DNA from: Hymenobacter sp. IS2118
Lineage (GTDB): Bacteria; Bacteroidota; Bacteroidia; Cytophagales; Hymenobacteraceae
Direction of reading: 5' to 3'
Assembly: GCF_000715495.1 (NCBI RefSeq)
Contig: NZ_JNLX01000006.1
Span: 1 to 64,000 of the forward strand
Length of the DNA: 64,000 bases
Shown: piece after piece, positions 27,601 to 34,780 of the stretch
Numbering within the stretch: the stretch's first letter is position 1
Layout: every line of letters starts with the position of its first letter
The notes under the pieces: model-generated
Databases searched by the model: none
Told to the model about the DNA's origin: nothing
The model's input: the letters and a program-made list of their open reading frames with translations, nothing else
Program-made: the position numbers and the translations under genes

Positions 27601-27778
27601 CAAATCCCTCACCGAGCGCATCGGCGGCAAGCAGCTGCGCCTCTACGTGAGCGGCCAGAACCTGGTGACGCTGACCAAGTACACGGGCTTTGACCCGGAA
27701 GTGGGCTCGCGCGGCGTGGACCTGGGCGTGTATCCCCAGCCCCGCGTGTTTCTGGCCGGCCTGAACCTGGGTTTTTAA
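24626..27778 (+). CDS. SusC-like TonB-dependent outer-membrane transporter
   Basis: A 1050-residue protein with a signal peptide, a CarboxypepD-regulatory-like domain (residues about 47-120, SGRVVGPDGTGLPGVTVLV), the SusC box LSEVVVVGYGTQQRGSVTGA at about 128-147, a plug domain with LYVVDGFPLPDN and IESIDILKDASATAIYGVRAANG, and a 22-strand barrel ending in LGF. It imports glucan oligosaccharides across the outer membrane with the SusD-like lipoprotein encoded 20 bases downstream. The 64-base spacer after GH3 holds a faint GTTGAG-type repeat on the minus strand. Confidence 0.96.
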   Translation: MKRNFYMIALARRTAVLLACGLPALATAAVAAPAPHYASPAADVPVSGRVVGPDGTGLPGVTVLVRGTTVGTSTNSDGGFIITVPEGSTLVFSFVGFVTQSTVISAGTSTLNISMLEDTQKLSEVVVVGYGTQQRGSVTGAVSSVSAREIASQPVADATQALQGRAAGVTVTSNGGAPGGASGTSVRVRGITSAGNNNPLYVVDGFPLPDNAGENQLNAISPNDIESIDILKDASATAIYGVRAANGVVIITTKRGKAGVSTVNVDAYRGVQQVWRKLDLLTAEEYAVINNENRIAGGERIVVPRLRDPKALGAGTDWQDEVFRRAAIQNYSLSATGGSDKARFAVSGSYFQQDGTIVGSQFERFTLRANGDVQLNKYLKFGNSISLTHLEDRQITAGNGEYGTVQQAIRIPSIIPLFRPDGYYYEPRGQQDNFIEENPLASATIANQKFTRNRALSTFFAEVEPLKGLRFRTNVGFDFIFDNFNAFRPGVPELTIGSDTYNTRYTQATAGATATSSYAPSYLIENTLTYDHLFGDKHQVTALLGQSAQEFNFSNVAAFRTGYLNNDLQVISSGPVNQQLGNGGTINPSSRLASYFTRLNYEFAGKYLFSAIARYDGSGNFPPGEQFGFFPGVSAGWRISEEAFLKDNNVVSNLKVRVGYGRVGNPNNAGRFAYLFTVNSGIQYAFGPAGTIVNGAAPTRLSNPNLRWENNNQTNFGIDFGFLENRFEGSIDLYDRTSPNLIAPVPVSLVSGTFESVNRNAASAYNRGIDFSLTSRNIQGSGPGLSWTTTLNLSAYKTELDKLGVGEPYNGLTGLSGVIVRYDEGYAFGSFYGLQADGLFQTPEDVRNHAVQTVNADPNKATSPGDIRFKDINGDGVINAQDRTFIGNPNPDFTYGMNNTVSWAGFDLNLFIQGSQGNQIYNQNRYILESALYGNSNGSSRVLDRWTGPGTSNDVPRAVAGDPNGNLQVSSYYLEDGSYLRLKTLTLGYALPKSLTERIGGKQLRLYVSGQNLVTLTKYTGFDPEVGSRGVDLGVYPQPRVFLAGLNLGF

Positions 27779-27798
27779 TCTTTAACGAACTTACTAAG

Positions 27799-29277
27799 AT
27801 GTCAATATTCACGAAATACACCGGCGGCACCCTGCTCCTCACGCTGGGCCTGCTCACGGGCTGCGGCGAGAAATTTCTGGACGAAACCCCCACCGACCAG
27901 GTGACCGACGCCAACTTCTACAAAACCACCACCGACGCCATTCAGGCCACCGACGCTGTTTATGCCGAACTGAGAGGCGGCGGGCAGTACAACTACGCCC
28001 TGTGGGGCATCGGCGACATCGGCTCCGACTTGTCGAGCACCGGCGGGGGCGGCGGCGGCGACGGCATCGAGCAGCAGCAGCTGGACCGCTACGGCAGCAT
28101 TCCGGCCACCAACCCGCTCACCAGCCGCCTCTGGGGCGGGTGCTACGTGGGCATTGGCCGGGCCAACATCGTGCTGCAAAAAGTGCCCGCCATGCAAATT
28201 GACCCGGCCATTCAGCAGCGCAGCATTGGTGAAGCCTCGTTTCTGCGGGCCAAGTACTACTTCGATTTGGTGCGGGCCTTCGGTGACGTGCCGCTGCTGA
28301 CGACGCCACCCACGACGGTGGAGGAAGTGAACATTCCACGCACGGCGCAGGCCTTGGTGTACGCCCAGATTGAGAAAGACCTACTCGACGCCGTGGCCAA
28401 GCTGCCCGCATCCTACAGCGGTTCCGACCTGGGCCGGGCCACCAAGTGGGCCGCCGCCGCGCTGCTGGCCAAGGTGTACCTCACCGAAGGCAAGCTGCCC
28501 GATGCCGCCACCCAGGCCCGCGCGGTTATCGCGTCCAGCGGCAAATCTATGTGGGACAGCTACGGCGACAACTTTAAGGTGGCCAACGAGTACGGCAAAG
28601 AAGCGCTGTTTGAAGTGGGCTACGTTTCGGGACGTAACGAATACATTTTCGACGGGCTGGGCTTTGTAGGCAACGAGTTTTTTGGGCCCCGCGGCCAGGG
28701 CATCGTGCCCCAGGGTGGCTACGGCTTCAACATTCCCGAGCCTGATTTTGTGGCTGGCTACGAGGCTGGCGACCTGCGCCGCGAGGTAACCATCTGGAAG
28801 CCCGGCGACGTGTACCCCGACGGCCGCGTGCAGCCCGGCTCACTGCCCGGCTCGCCCAATGGCTACGGCGTAAAAAAGTGGTTTATCGGCAAGGTGAATA
28901 CCAACGTCTGGGATTCGGAGCTTAACATTCCGGTGATTCGCATGGCCGAGGTGTACCTGATTCTGGCCGAAGCGGCCGGCAACACGGCCGAAGGCGCCGA
29001 AGCCATCAACAAGGTGCGGCGGCGGGCTTTTGGCCTGCCCATCAACACGGGCAGCCCCCGCGATTTGGCCGGCAGCCTCAGCGCCCAGGCGTTCAAAGAA
29101 GCCGTGTGGCGGGAGCGCAAATACGAGCTGGCGTTCGAAAACGACCGGTGGTTCGATATGAAGCGCACCGGTGAGCTGCTCCGCTACCGCGGCGTGCAGC
29201 CCTTCAACATCGTGCTGCCCATTCCGCAGACCGAGCTTGACGTGAATACCGGCCTCAAGCAAAATCCGGGCTACTAA
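27799..29277 (+). CDS. SusD-like surface glycan-binding lipoprotein
   Basis: A 492-residue lipoprotein (lipobox LLTGC, Cys22) of the RagB/SusD family: FLDETPTDQVTDANFYKT at the N-terminus, the TPR-like FLRAKYYFDLVRAFGDVPLLT region, and the C-terminal VIRMAEVYLILAEA and VWRERKYELAFENDRWFDMKRTG segments. It caps the SusC barrel and selects the oligosaccharide. It is 20 bases after the susC-like gene, clearly the same operon. Confidence 0.96.
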   Translation: MSIFTKYTGGTLLLTLGLLTGCGEKFLDETPTDQVTDANFYKTTTDAIQATDAVYAELRGGGQYNYALWGIGDIGSDLSSTGGGGGGDGIEQQQLDRYGSIPATNPLTSRLWGGCYVGIGRANIVLQKVPAMQIDPAIQQRSIGEASFLRAKYYFDLVRAFGDVPLLTTPPTTVEEVNIPRTAQALVYAQIEKDLLDAVAKLPASYSGSDLGRATKWAAAALLAKVYLTEGKLPDAATQARAVIASSGKSMWDSYGDNFKVANEYGKEALFEVGYVSGRNEYIFDGLGFVGNEFFGPRGQGIVPQGGYGFNIPEPDFVAGYEAGDLRREVTIWKPGDVYPDGRVQPGSLPGSPNGYGVKKWFIGKVNTNVWDSELNIPVIRMAEVYLILAEAAGNTAEGAEAINKVRRRAFGLPINTGSPRDLAGSLSAQAFKEAVWRERKYELAFENDRWFDMKRTGELLRYRGVQPFNIVLPIPQTELDVNTGLKQNPGY

Positions 29278-29313
29278 GCGCCTGTCTTCCTTTAACTTTC
29301 CACCGCTATTATC

Positions 29314-30573
29314 ATGAAAAATATAGTTCGCATTGCCACGCTGGCCCTGCTATCGGGCCCGCTGCTGCTGGGCTCCTGTTCTAAAGACGACGACGACAAC
29401 AAGCTGGAAGGGCCCATTCCGCAGTCCAGCTTCACGTTTCAGGTCAATACCACCGAGTTTCCAACGGTGGTCACCTTCACCACCACCAGCCAGGACGGCT
29501 TTTTGTACCAGTACAATTTTCTGGGCGATAACGCCGTGGCCAGCGGCGCGGTCGTGAAGCGCACCTACACCCGGCCCGGCACCTACGAGGTGGAGCTCAT
29601 CACGGCCGGCAAGGGCGGCACGAGCATTTCGAGCAAGCAAACCATTACCATTCCCGACGCCTGCAACAATGCCAGCTTTAATAAGCTGGTGGGCTGCGAG
29701 GTCTCCGGCACCAAGGTGTGGTCGTACATCAACACGCCCGGCGCCATTGTGCGCGAAACGGCGGCCGGCGTGCAGCTTTCGTCCTCCGGAGCCCTGAATG
29801 CGTGCCAGCTCGACGACCAGTTCACCTTTAGCAACAACTTCACGGTGAACTATGAGAGCGGCGGCAGCACCTTCCAGAATGGGGCCTGCGGCACCTCGCT
29901 GAACCGGGGCGGCAGCTATATTTTCCGGCCCAACCCCAGCGGCAACCCGCTGATTGTGCTGCAAGGCAAGGGCGGCTTCATTGGCGTGCCCGACTCGGTG
30001 GTGAACAAAACCTACGAAATTCTGGACGTGACCGATACCCGCCTGCGCCTGCGCGGCACCAACCCCGACGGCACCCGCACGGTTATCACCCTGGCCCCTT
30101 TCGACGCCACGGCCCCCATCCGGCTGCTGCTCACCGGCGGCTCGTCGAAAACCTGGATGCTCGACAACGCCGCCGATGCCCCGATTGTGGTGGGCACCGA
30201 GGCGGCCCCAAGCTCCTACTTCGCCGGCGTGAAACCGGGCGAACTGCCCGCCTGCCAGTCAGACGATGACTACACCTTCTCCAGCGCGGGTGTGCTGACT
30301 TATGACGCCAAGGCCGAAACCTTCTCGGCCAACGGCTTCTCCTGCCAGGCACCTCAGTCCGGCACTTCGCCGTTCGTGCTTGGCCCTGCCGCCGGCGCCG
30401 GTTTGGCACAGTTCACGCTCACGCGGGCCGGTGCCTTCATCGGCACCACCGATGCCTCGCCCACGGAGCGCGTGTACCGCATTTTGAGCATCGACAACAA
30501 CAAGATGACCATTCGGGCCGGCAGCGGCCAGAACAACGGAACGGTGTTCACGATAAAGCTTGTTGCTAAATAA
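29314..30573 (+). CDS. Surface glycan-binding lipoprotein with PKD-like domain
   Basis: A 419-residue lipoprotein (LLLGSC, Cys22, followed by the acidic SKDDDD stretch typical of surface-exported lipoproteins in Bacteroidota). Residues about 38-112 form a PKD-like sandwich (FPTVVTFTTTSQDGFLYQYNFLG). Two related repeats follow, each with an acidic-Asp/Tyr-Thr-Phe strand (CQLDDQFTFSNNFTVNYESG and CQSDDDYTFSSAGVLTYDAK), so the C-terminal part is an internal duplication of roughly 150 residues. No catalytic motif was seen. Position after SusD fits a SusE/F-type binding protein for beta-glucan. Confidence 0.8.
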   Translation: MKNIVRIATLALLSGPLLLGSCSKDDDDNKLEGPIPQSSFTFQVNTTEFPTVVTFTTTSQDGFLYQYNFLGDNAVASGAVVKRTYTRPGTYEVELITAGKGGTSISSKQTITIPDACNNASFNKLVGCEVSGTKVWSYINTPGAIVRETAAGVQLSSSGALNACQLDDQFTFSNNFTVNYESGGSTFQNGACGTSLNRGGSYIFRPNPSGNPLIVLQGKGGFIGVPDSVVNKTYEILDVTDTRLRLRGTNPDGTRTVITLAPFDATAPIRLLLTGGSSKTWMLDNAADAPIVVGTEAAPSSYFAGVKPGELPACQSDDDYTFSSAGVLTYDAKAETFSANGFSCQAPQSGTSPFVLGPAAGAGLAQFTLTRAGAFIGTTDASPTERVYRILSIDNNKMTIRAGSGQNNGTVFTIKLVAK

Positions 30574-30613
30574 ATCGAATTCCCGATTTTATTGTACCAA
30601 AATTCCTTATTCT

Positions 30614-31495
30614 ATGCAAATTCAATCAATAAACGTATTTCGCAGCTACCAGCTTGGGGCCAGCTTGCTGCTCGCGCTGGGCCTCACGGCGTGCACCGAA
30701 AAGCCGAGCACGCCCCCGGTTACGCCCCCGCCTGTAGTGCCCGTGGTACCGGTGGTGAACGAAGGAGCCAAGGACTATGCCGACTACAACACCTTGGTGT
30801 GGAGCGACGAGTTTGATGGCAGCTCCCTCGACCAGAGCAAGTGGGGCTATGACCTGGGCGGCGGCGGCTGGGGCAACAACGAAAAGCAGAACTACACCAA
30901 TTCGGGCGATAACTCCTTCGTGAGCGGTGGCAACCTCACCATTCAGGCCCGCCGCCAGCAGTTGGGCAGCAACGCCTACACCTCGGCCCGCCTGCTCACC
31001 AAGGGCAAAAAGACCTTCGTGTTTGGTCGCATCGATACCCGCGCCAAAGTGCCGAAAGGCAAGGGCGTGTGGCCCGCCATCTGGATGCTGGGCGCCGACA
31101 TCGACCAGAACAACTGGCCGAAGTGCGGCGAAATCGACATCATGGAGCTGCGCGGCAGCCGGCCCAAGGAGCTGCTGGCCACTATGCACTTCCCGGATGC
31201 CAATGGCAACCGCCTGCTGAAGGGCACCACCAACACCTTGCCGGTAGACTTGTCCGAGGACTTCCACATTTACTCGGTGGTGCGCAGCAAGGACCAGATT
31301 CGCATGTATATCGATGGCGTGCAGTACTTCACCTTTGGCCCCGGCGATACGGCCGGCAATTATCCATTCAACAATCCGTTCTTCATGATTCTGAACGTGG
31401 CCGTGGGCGGAGATTTCGACGGTGACCCCGACGCCTCCACCGTATTTCCCCAGCAGATGCAGGTGGACTACGTGCGGCATTACCAATACAAGTAG
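30614..31495 (+). CDS. GH16 beta-glucanase, lipoprotein (first copy)
   Basis: A 293-residue enzyme. The ATG at 30614 opens a lipoprotein signal (LLLALGLTAC, Cys27). The GH16 jelly roll shows LVWSDEFDGSSLDQSKWGYD, WGNNEKQNYT, WPAIWMLG and the catalytic signature EIDIME with Glu173 (nucleophile), Asp175 and Glu178 (acid/base), then FFMILNVAVGGDFDG. This subgroup is laminarinase-like (endo-beta-1,3- or mixed-linkage glucanase). The lipid anchor places it on the cell surface, where it would cut polymer for SusC/D import. A second GH16 gene follows 15 bases later. Confidence 0.94.
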   Translation: MQIQSINVFRSYQLGASLLLALGLTACTEKPSTPPVTPPPVVPVVPVVNEGAKDYADYNTLVWSDEFDGSSLDQSKWGYDLGGGGWGNNEKQNYTNSGDNSFVSGGNLTIQARRQQLGSNAYTSARLLTKGKKTFVFGRIDTRAKVPKGKGVWPAIWMLGADIDQNNWPKCGEIDIMELRGSRPKELLATMHFPDANGNRLLKGTTNTLPVDLSEDFHIYSVVRSKDQIRMYIDGVQYFTFGPGDTAGNYPFNNPFFMILNVAVGGDFDGDPDASTVFPQQMQVDYVRHYQYK

Positions 31496-31510
31496 CAACC
31501 AGCGCGCACG

Positions 31511-32416
31511 ATGGCCGGAATAGGTGGGAAAGTTAGTTCGGCCGGAAAGCGCAACCGTGGCAGTGCCACGCTGGCGCGGGTGACGGTCGTGGCCAGCAGC
31601 TTGCTGCTGGGTGCGGCCGCACCCGTTGCGCCGGTGGCCCACGGCCCGGCCCCTGCCGCCAAGCCGCGCTATACGTTCACCAAGCTGGCCTGGAGCGACG
31701 AGTTCAACTACACCGGTTTGCCCGATTCGACTAAATGGACCTACGACGTGGGCGGCCAGGGCTGGGGCAATAAAGAGCTTCAGTACTACACCAAGGCCCG
31801 CCGCGAAAATGCCCGCGTAGCAGGCGGCAACCTGGTGGTGGAAGCCCGCCGCGAAGCCCTGGAGCCCGGCAATGCCTACACCTCGGCCCGGCTCCTCTCG
31901 CGGGGCCCGGGCGGCAGCCAGACCTATGGCCGCTTCGAGGTGCGCGCCCGCCTGCCCGGCGGCCGGGGCACCTGGCCCGCCATATGGATGCTGCCCGACC
32001 AGAACATCTACGGCAACAAAAGCTGGCCCGACAACGGCGAGATTGACATTATGGAGCACGTAGGCTACGACCCCAACGTGGTGCACGCCTCCACCCACTG
32101 CAAAAGCTACTACTTCCGCACCAACAACCAGAAAACCGGCGTCACCATCATCCCGGACGCCACCACGGCCTTCCACGTTTACGCCATTGAGTGGACGCCG
32201 GAAACCATCACGGCCGAAGTAGATGGCCAGCTGTATTTCGCGGCCCGCAACGAAGGAACCGGCTGGCAAGCCTGGCCCTGGGACCAGCCCTTTCATGTCC
32301 TCCTCAACGTGGCCGTGGGCGGCGAATGGGGCGGCCAGAAAGGCATCGACGAGGCCGCTTTTCCGCAGCAGATGCTGGTGGACTACGTGCGGATATACCA
32401 AATGAAAAAAAACTAG
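31511..32416 (+). CDS. GH16 beta-glucanase (second copy)
   Basis: A 301-residue paralogue of the preceding gene. The N-terminus (residues 1-45) is a basic segment then VTVVASSLLLGAAAPVAP, a likely cleavable signal without a lipobox, so it is secreted or periplasmic rather than anchored. GH16 motifs: LAWSDEFNYTGLPDSTKW, WGNKELQYYT, GTWPAIWMLP, EIDIME with Glu177, Asp179 and Glu182, and FHVLLNVAVGGEWGG. The tandem pair differs in anchoring, which suggests division of labour in chain cleavage. It starts 15 bases after the first copy. Confidence 0.93.
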   Translation: MAGIGGKVSSAGKRNRGSATLARVTVVASSLLLGAAAPVAPVAHGPAPAAKPRYTFTKLAWSDEFNYTGLPDSTKWTYDVGGQGWGNKELQYYTKARRENARVAGGNLVVEARREALEPGNAYTSARLLSRGPGGSQTYGRFEVRARLPGGRGTWPAIWMLPDQNIYGNKSWPDNGEIDIMEHVGYDPNVVHASTHCKSYYFRTNNQKTGVTIIPDATTAFHVYAIEWTPETITAEVDGQLYFAARNEGTGWQAWPWDQPFHVLLNVAVGGEWGGQKGIDEAAFPQQMLVDYVRIYQMKKN

Positions 32417-32573
32417 CTGCCGGGCCTTGCACCCTGCCCTCAGGTTATCGCAGGCCATTTTACTCCAACCCCCACTTCGCCCTACTGAAGTAGTTGCCAC
32501 ACCCAGTACTCAGTCCGCTCCGGCCCGGGACTTTATTCCACATCATTTTCTCACCCACTTTACCCTTTTCCAC

Positions 32574-33992
32574 ATGAAAATTTTTACTTCGATGATGTGT
32601 CTTGCTGCTTTAGCGGCTGGCACCCAAGCGTCGGCTCAGACGCTCTACGACAACTTTGAGAACACGCGGCTGGTGTCTTACCCGGTAGCGCTCGGCGTGC
32701 TCACGCAGAACGCGCCCAACCCCGGCACCAACACCGTAAACAGCAGCCCCACCTGCGCGCTCTACACCCGCGACGCCGGCCAGCAATTCGCCGTTATCGT
32801 GGTGAAGCCCAATAACAGGGCGATGGCAGATGTTTCGGCCTACGTTGCGGGTACCAAGCGCATCAGCATGAAGTTCCGCAGCCCCGCCGTGGGCACCGTG
32901 GTGGAAGCCGTGCTGCAAAACAGCCGCCTGAACACCGCCAATTACCCGACCGGCAAATTTGGCGGCGACTTCCGGGCCACGACCACCGTTGCCAACGCGT
33001 GGGAAACCCTGACTTTCACCTATGTTCCGGGCACCGGGGGCAATTTTGACCCTGCCGTGAAGCCCACCGACGTAGACCAGATGGTGCTGCTGGTAGCACC
33101 CAACACCAACACCGGCGAAACCTACTACATGGACGACCTGACGGGACCGGAATTGCTCGCGCCCGTGGTTGCCCCCGGCGCGGTGAACCAGCTCTACGAC
33201 AACTACGAGGGCACGCGGGTTATCAAATACATTGCCTACAAGTCGTCGGGCGGCCTGAATGCCGACACCCTGAATCCTGCCACCAGCCCCGCCAACCCCA
33301 GCGCCAAAGTGGCCCGCTACACCCGCTCCACCAATCAGTTCGACGCCCTGGTAGTGCACCCCAGGGGTGCGCCCCTGGCCGATGTCACGCCCTTCAAAAA
33401 TAATCAGATACGCATGACGCTGAAGGTGTACAGCCCCGCCCCCGGCATTTTGTTCCAGATATCCCTGCAGGATTCTACCGTGGCGGGCGCCACCAATTAC
33501 CCGGCCGGCCGCAACTCCGAATACACGGCTACCACCACGGCCACCAATGCCTGGGAAACGCTGACTTTCACCTTCGTAAACACGCCTAGCGCCACGGCCA
33601 ACACCGCCGTGAACGAAATTGTGTTGCTGGTGGCCCCCAACACCACGGTGCGCCGCCGCGTGTACCTCGACGACTGGACGGGCCCCAGCCTGGTGGGCTT
33701 CGTAACGGCCGCCCGCACCGTGAAAACGGCTACGGCTGCCTTCGCCCCGGCTTACCCCAACCCCACTTCCGGCCTCACGAAGCTGCCCTTCAGCCTGCAA
33801 AAGCCCGCCGTGGTCAGCTTGGCCGTGTACGACAACCTGGGCCGCCGCGTGGCCACCGTGCTCGACGGCCAGACCCGGCCCGCCGGCCAGTTCACGGCGG
33901 AGCTTAATGCCGCCCGGCTGGCTTCCGGCCTCTACACCTGCCGCCTCACGGTAGATGGCGTGGCCCTGACCCGTCCGTTGAGCGTGGAATAA
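32574..33992 (+). CDS. Secreted T9SS-sorted protein with duplicated beta domain
   Basis: A 472-residue protein; the ATG at 32574 starts the signal peptide (MKIFTSMMCLAALAAGTQASA). Two tandem copies of a domain of about 185 residues follow, each opening with LYDN(F/Y)E(N/G)TR and each containing ...ATTTxANAWETLTFTxV...VLLVAPNT. They look like carbohydrate-binding-module-type sandwiches. The C-terminus is a type IX secretion sorting domain (YPNPTSGLTKLPFSLQKP, GLYTCRLTVDG). No hydrolase residues were recognised. As the last intact gene of the glucan locus it probably binds beta-glucan outside the cell. Confidence 0.82.
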   Translation: MKIFTSMMCLAALAAGTQASAQTLYDNFENTRLVSYPVALGVLTQNAPNPGTNTVNSSPTCALYTRDAGQQFAVIVVKPNNRAMADVSAYVAGTKRISMKFRSPAVGTVVEAVLQNSRLNTANYPTGKFGGDFRATTTVANAWETLTFTYVPGTGGNFDPAVKPTDVDQMVLLVAPNTNTGETYYMDDLTGPELLAPVVAPGAVNQLYDNYEGTRVIKYIAYKSSGGLNADTLNPATSPANPSAKVARYTRSTNQFDALVVHPRGAPLADVTPFKNNQIRMTLKVYSPAPGILFQISLQDSTVAGATNYPAGRNSEYTATTTATNAWETLTFTFVNTPSATANTAVNEIVLLVAPNTTVRRRVYLDDWTGPSLVGFVTAARTVKTATAAFAPAYPNPTSGLTKLPFSLQKPAVVSLAVYDNLGRRVATVLDGQTRPAGQFTAELNAARLASGLYTCRLTVDGVALTRPLSVE

Positions 33993-34025
33993 CCAGTTTT
34001 TTCCTGTTTTGACGACCTGATGCAG

Positions 34026-34066
34026 CAAAACCTCAGGCCCAGACCTATCTGTGGCCTGAGGTTTTG
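34026..34066 (+). terminator. Hairpin at the end of the glucan operon
   Basis: Perfect 14-base arms CAAAACCTCAGGCC (34026-34039) and GGCCTGAGGTTTTG (34053-34066), with a 13-base loop, lie 33 bases after the T9SS gene stop and end in TTTT. Confidence 0.8.
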
Positions 34067-34161
34067 GCTTGCTGACGGGTCACTGTTACGGTGCCGAAGG
34101 ATTGGTGAGACTCCTTTCGGCACTGCCTGCGCCGGGGCCTGACAGCTACCGGCGCCACGCG

Positions 34162-34236
34162 GAAGGAACGGGCCACCTGGGGCCAAACGCGGTGGGATGC
34201 GTGGCCAATATCAAACCAGGTGTGCCCCGTTCCTTC
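34162..34236. repeat. Imperfect hairpin upstream of the GH3 remnant
   Basis: GAAGGAACGGGCCACCTGG (34162-34180) pairs with 34216-34236 with a two-base bulge. A second hairpin with arms TGCCGAAGGA and TCCTTTCGGCA lies just upstream (about 34091-34121). The stretch 33993-34284 otherwise holds no gene. Confidence 0.6.
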
Positions 34237-34284
34237 TCTGGTAGTCTTCTGCTGTGCCCTTCGCCTTACGCGTTCGGCACTTCC

Positions 34285-34526
34285 ATGAAAAAGCGTTTGC
34301 TTTCCTGTGTATTTCTTGGTCTGGGGGCCTTGCTGACTTCTACGGGTTGTAGTACGCCGGCACAAAAACAGCTGGCGCAGGCGTCACAGCTGGGCTTGGA
34401 GCCCCGCATCGACTCGCTGCTGGCGGCGATGAGCACCGAAGAGAAATGGCCCAGCTGACCAATAATAGCTTCACGCGGCCCCTGAAAGTGTATGCTGGCC
34501 AGCCCACAGTGCAGTCTGTTTTCTGA
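34285..34526 (+). pseudogene. GH3 beta-glucosidase remnant
   Basis: The ATG at 34285 opens a lipoprotein signal (LLTSTGC, Cys22) and then the conserved GH3 opening RIDSLLAAMSTEEK. The frame then breaks: reading on gives WPS and a stop at 34456, whereas shifting back one base at 34446 restores MAQLTNNSFTRPL until a stop at 34524. A one-base loss in the AAA run explains this. The remaining more than 700 residues are missing. It is a decayed duplicate of a GH3 gene of the glucan locus, followed by a terminator. Confidence 0.75.
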
Positions 34527-34551
34527 AAACGCATCGCTCAAAGAATCGAGT

Positions 34552-34588
34552 AACAGGCCCTTGGCAATGTGTCAAGGGCCTGTTTTGT
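34552..34588 (+). terminator. Terminator after the GH3 remnant
   Basis: AACAGGCCCTTG (34552-34563) pairs perfectly with CAAGGGCCTGTT (34573-34584), followed by a short T-rich tail. It may be the original end of the remnant gene. Confidence 0.8.
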
Positions 34589-34780
34589 TGAATGGTCTTC
34601 GATTCGGGAAACGGCGTAGCAGTCCTACTTTGCCGTCGCTCCGCGTTGCGCACAAACTCGCTGGCTGGCCACAGAGAGGGCTCTGGAGCTTATGACTGAA
34701 GAATCAATTATGCCGGATAGGCAGTTGGCGCCCGTATCTTTGGCTACGACCGTGCCCGGTGGTGCCGGCGTCCTTCCCGC

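Noticed and set aside
34085..34125. Candidate small RNA from hairpins before the GH3 remnant
   Set aside because: The hairpins are imperfect, there is no promoter box nearby and no T-run follows; treated as repeats only.
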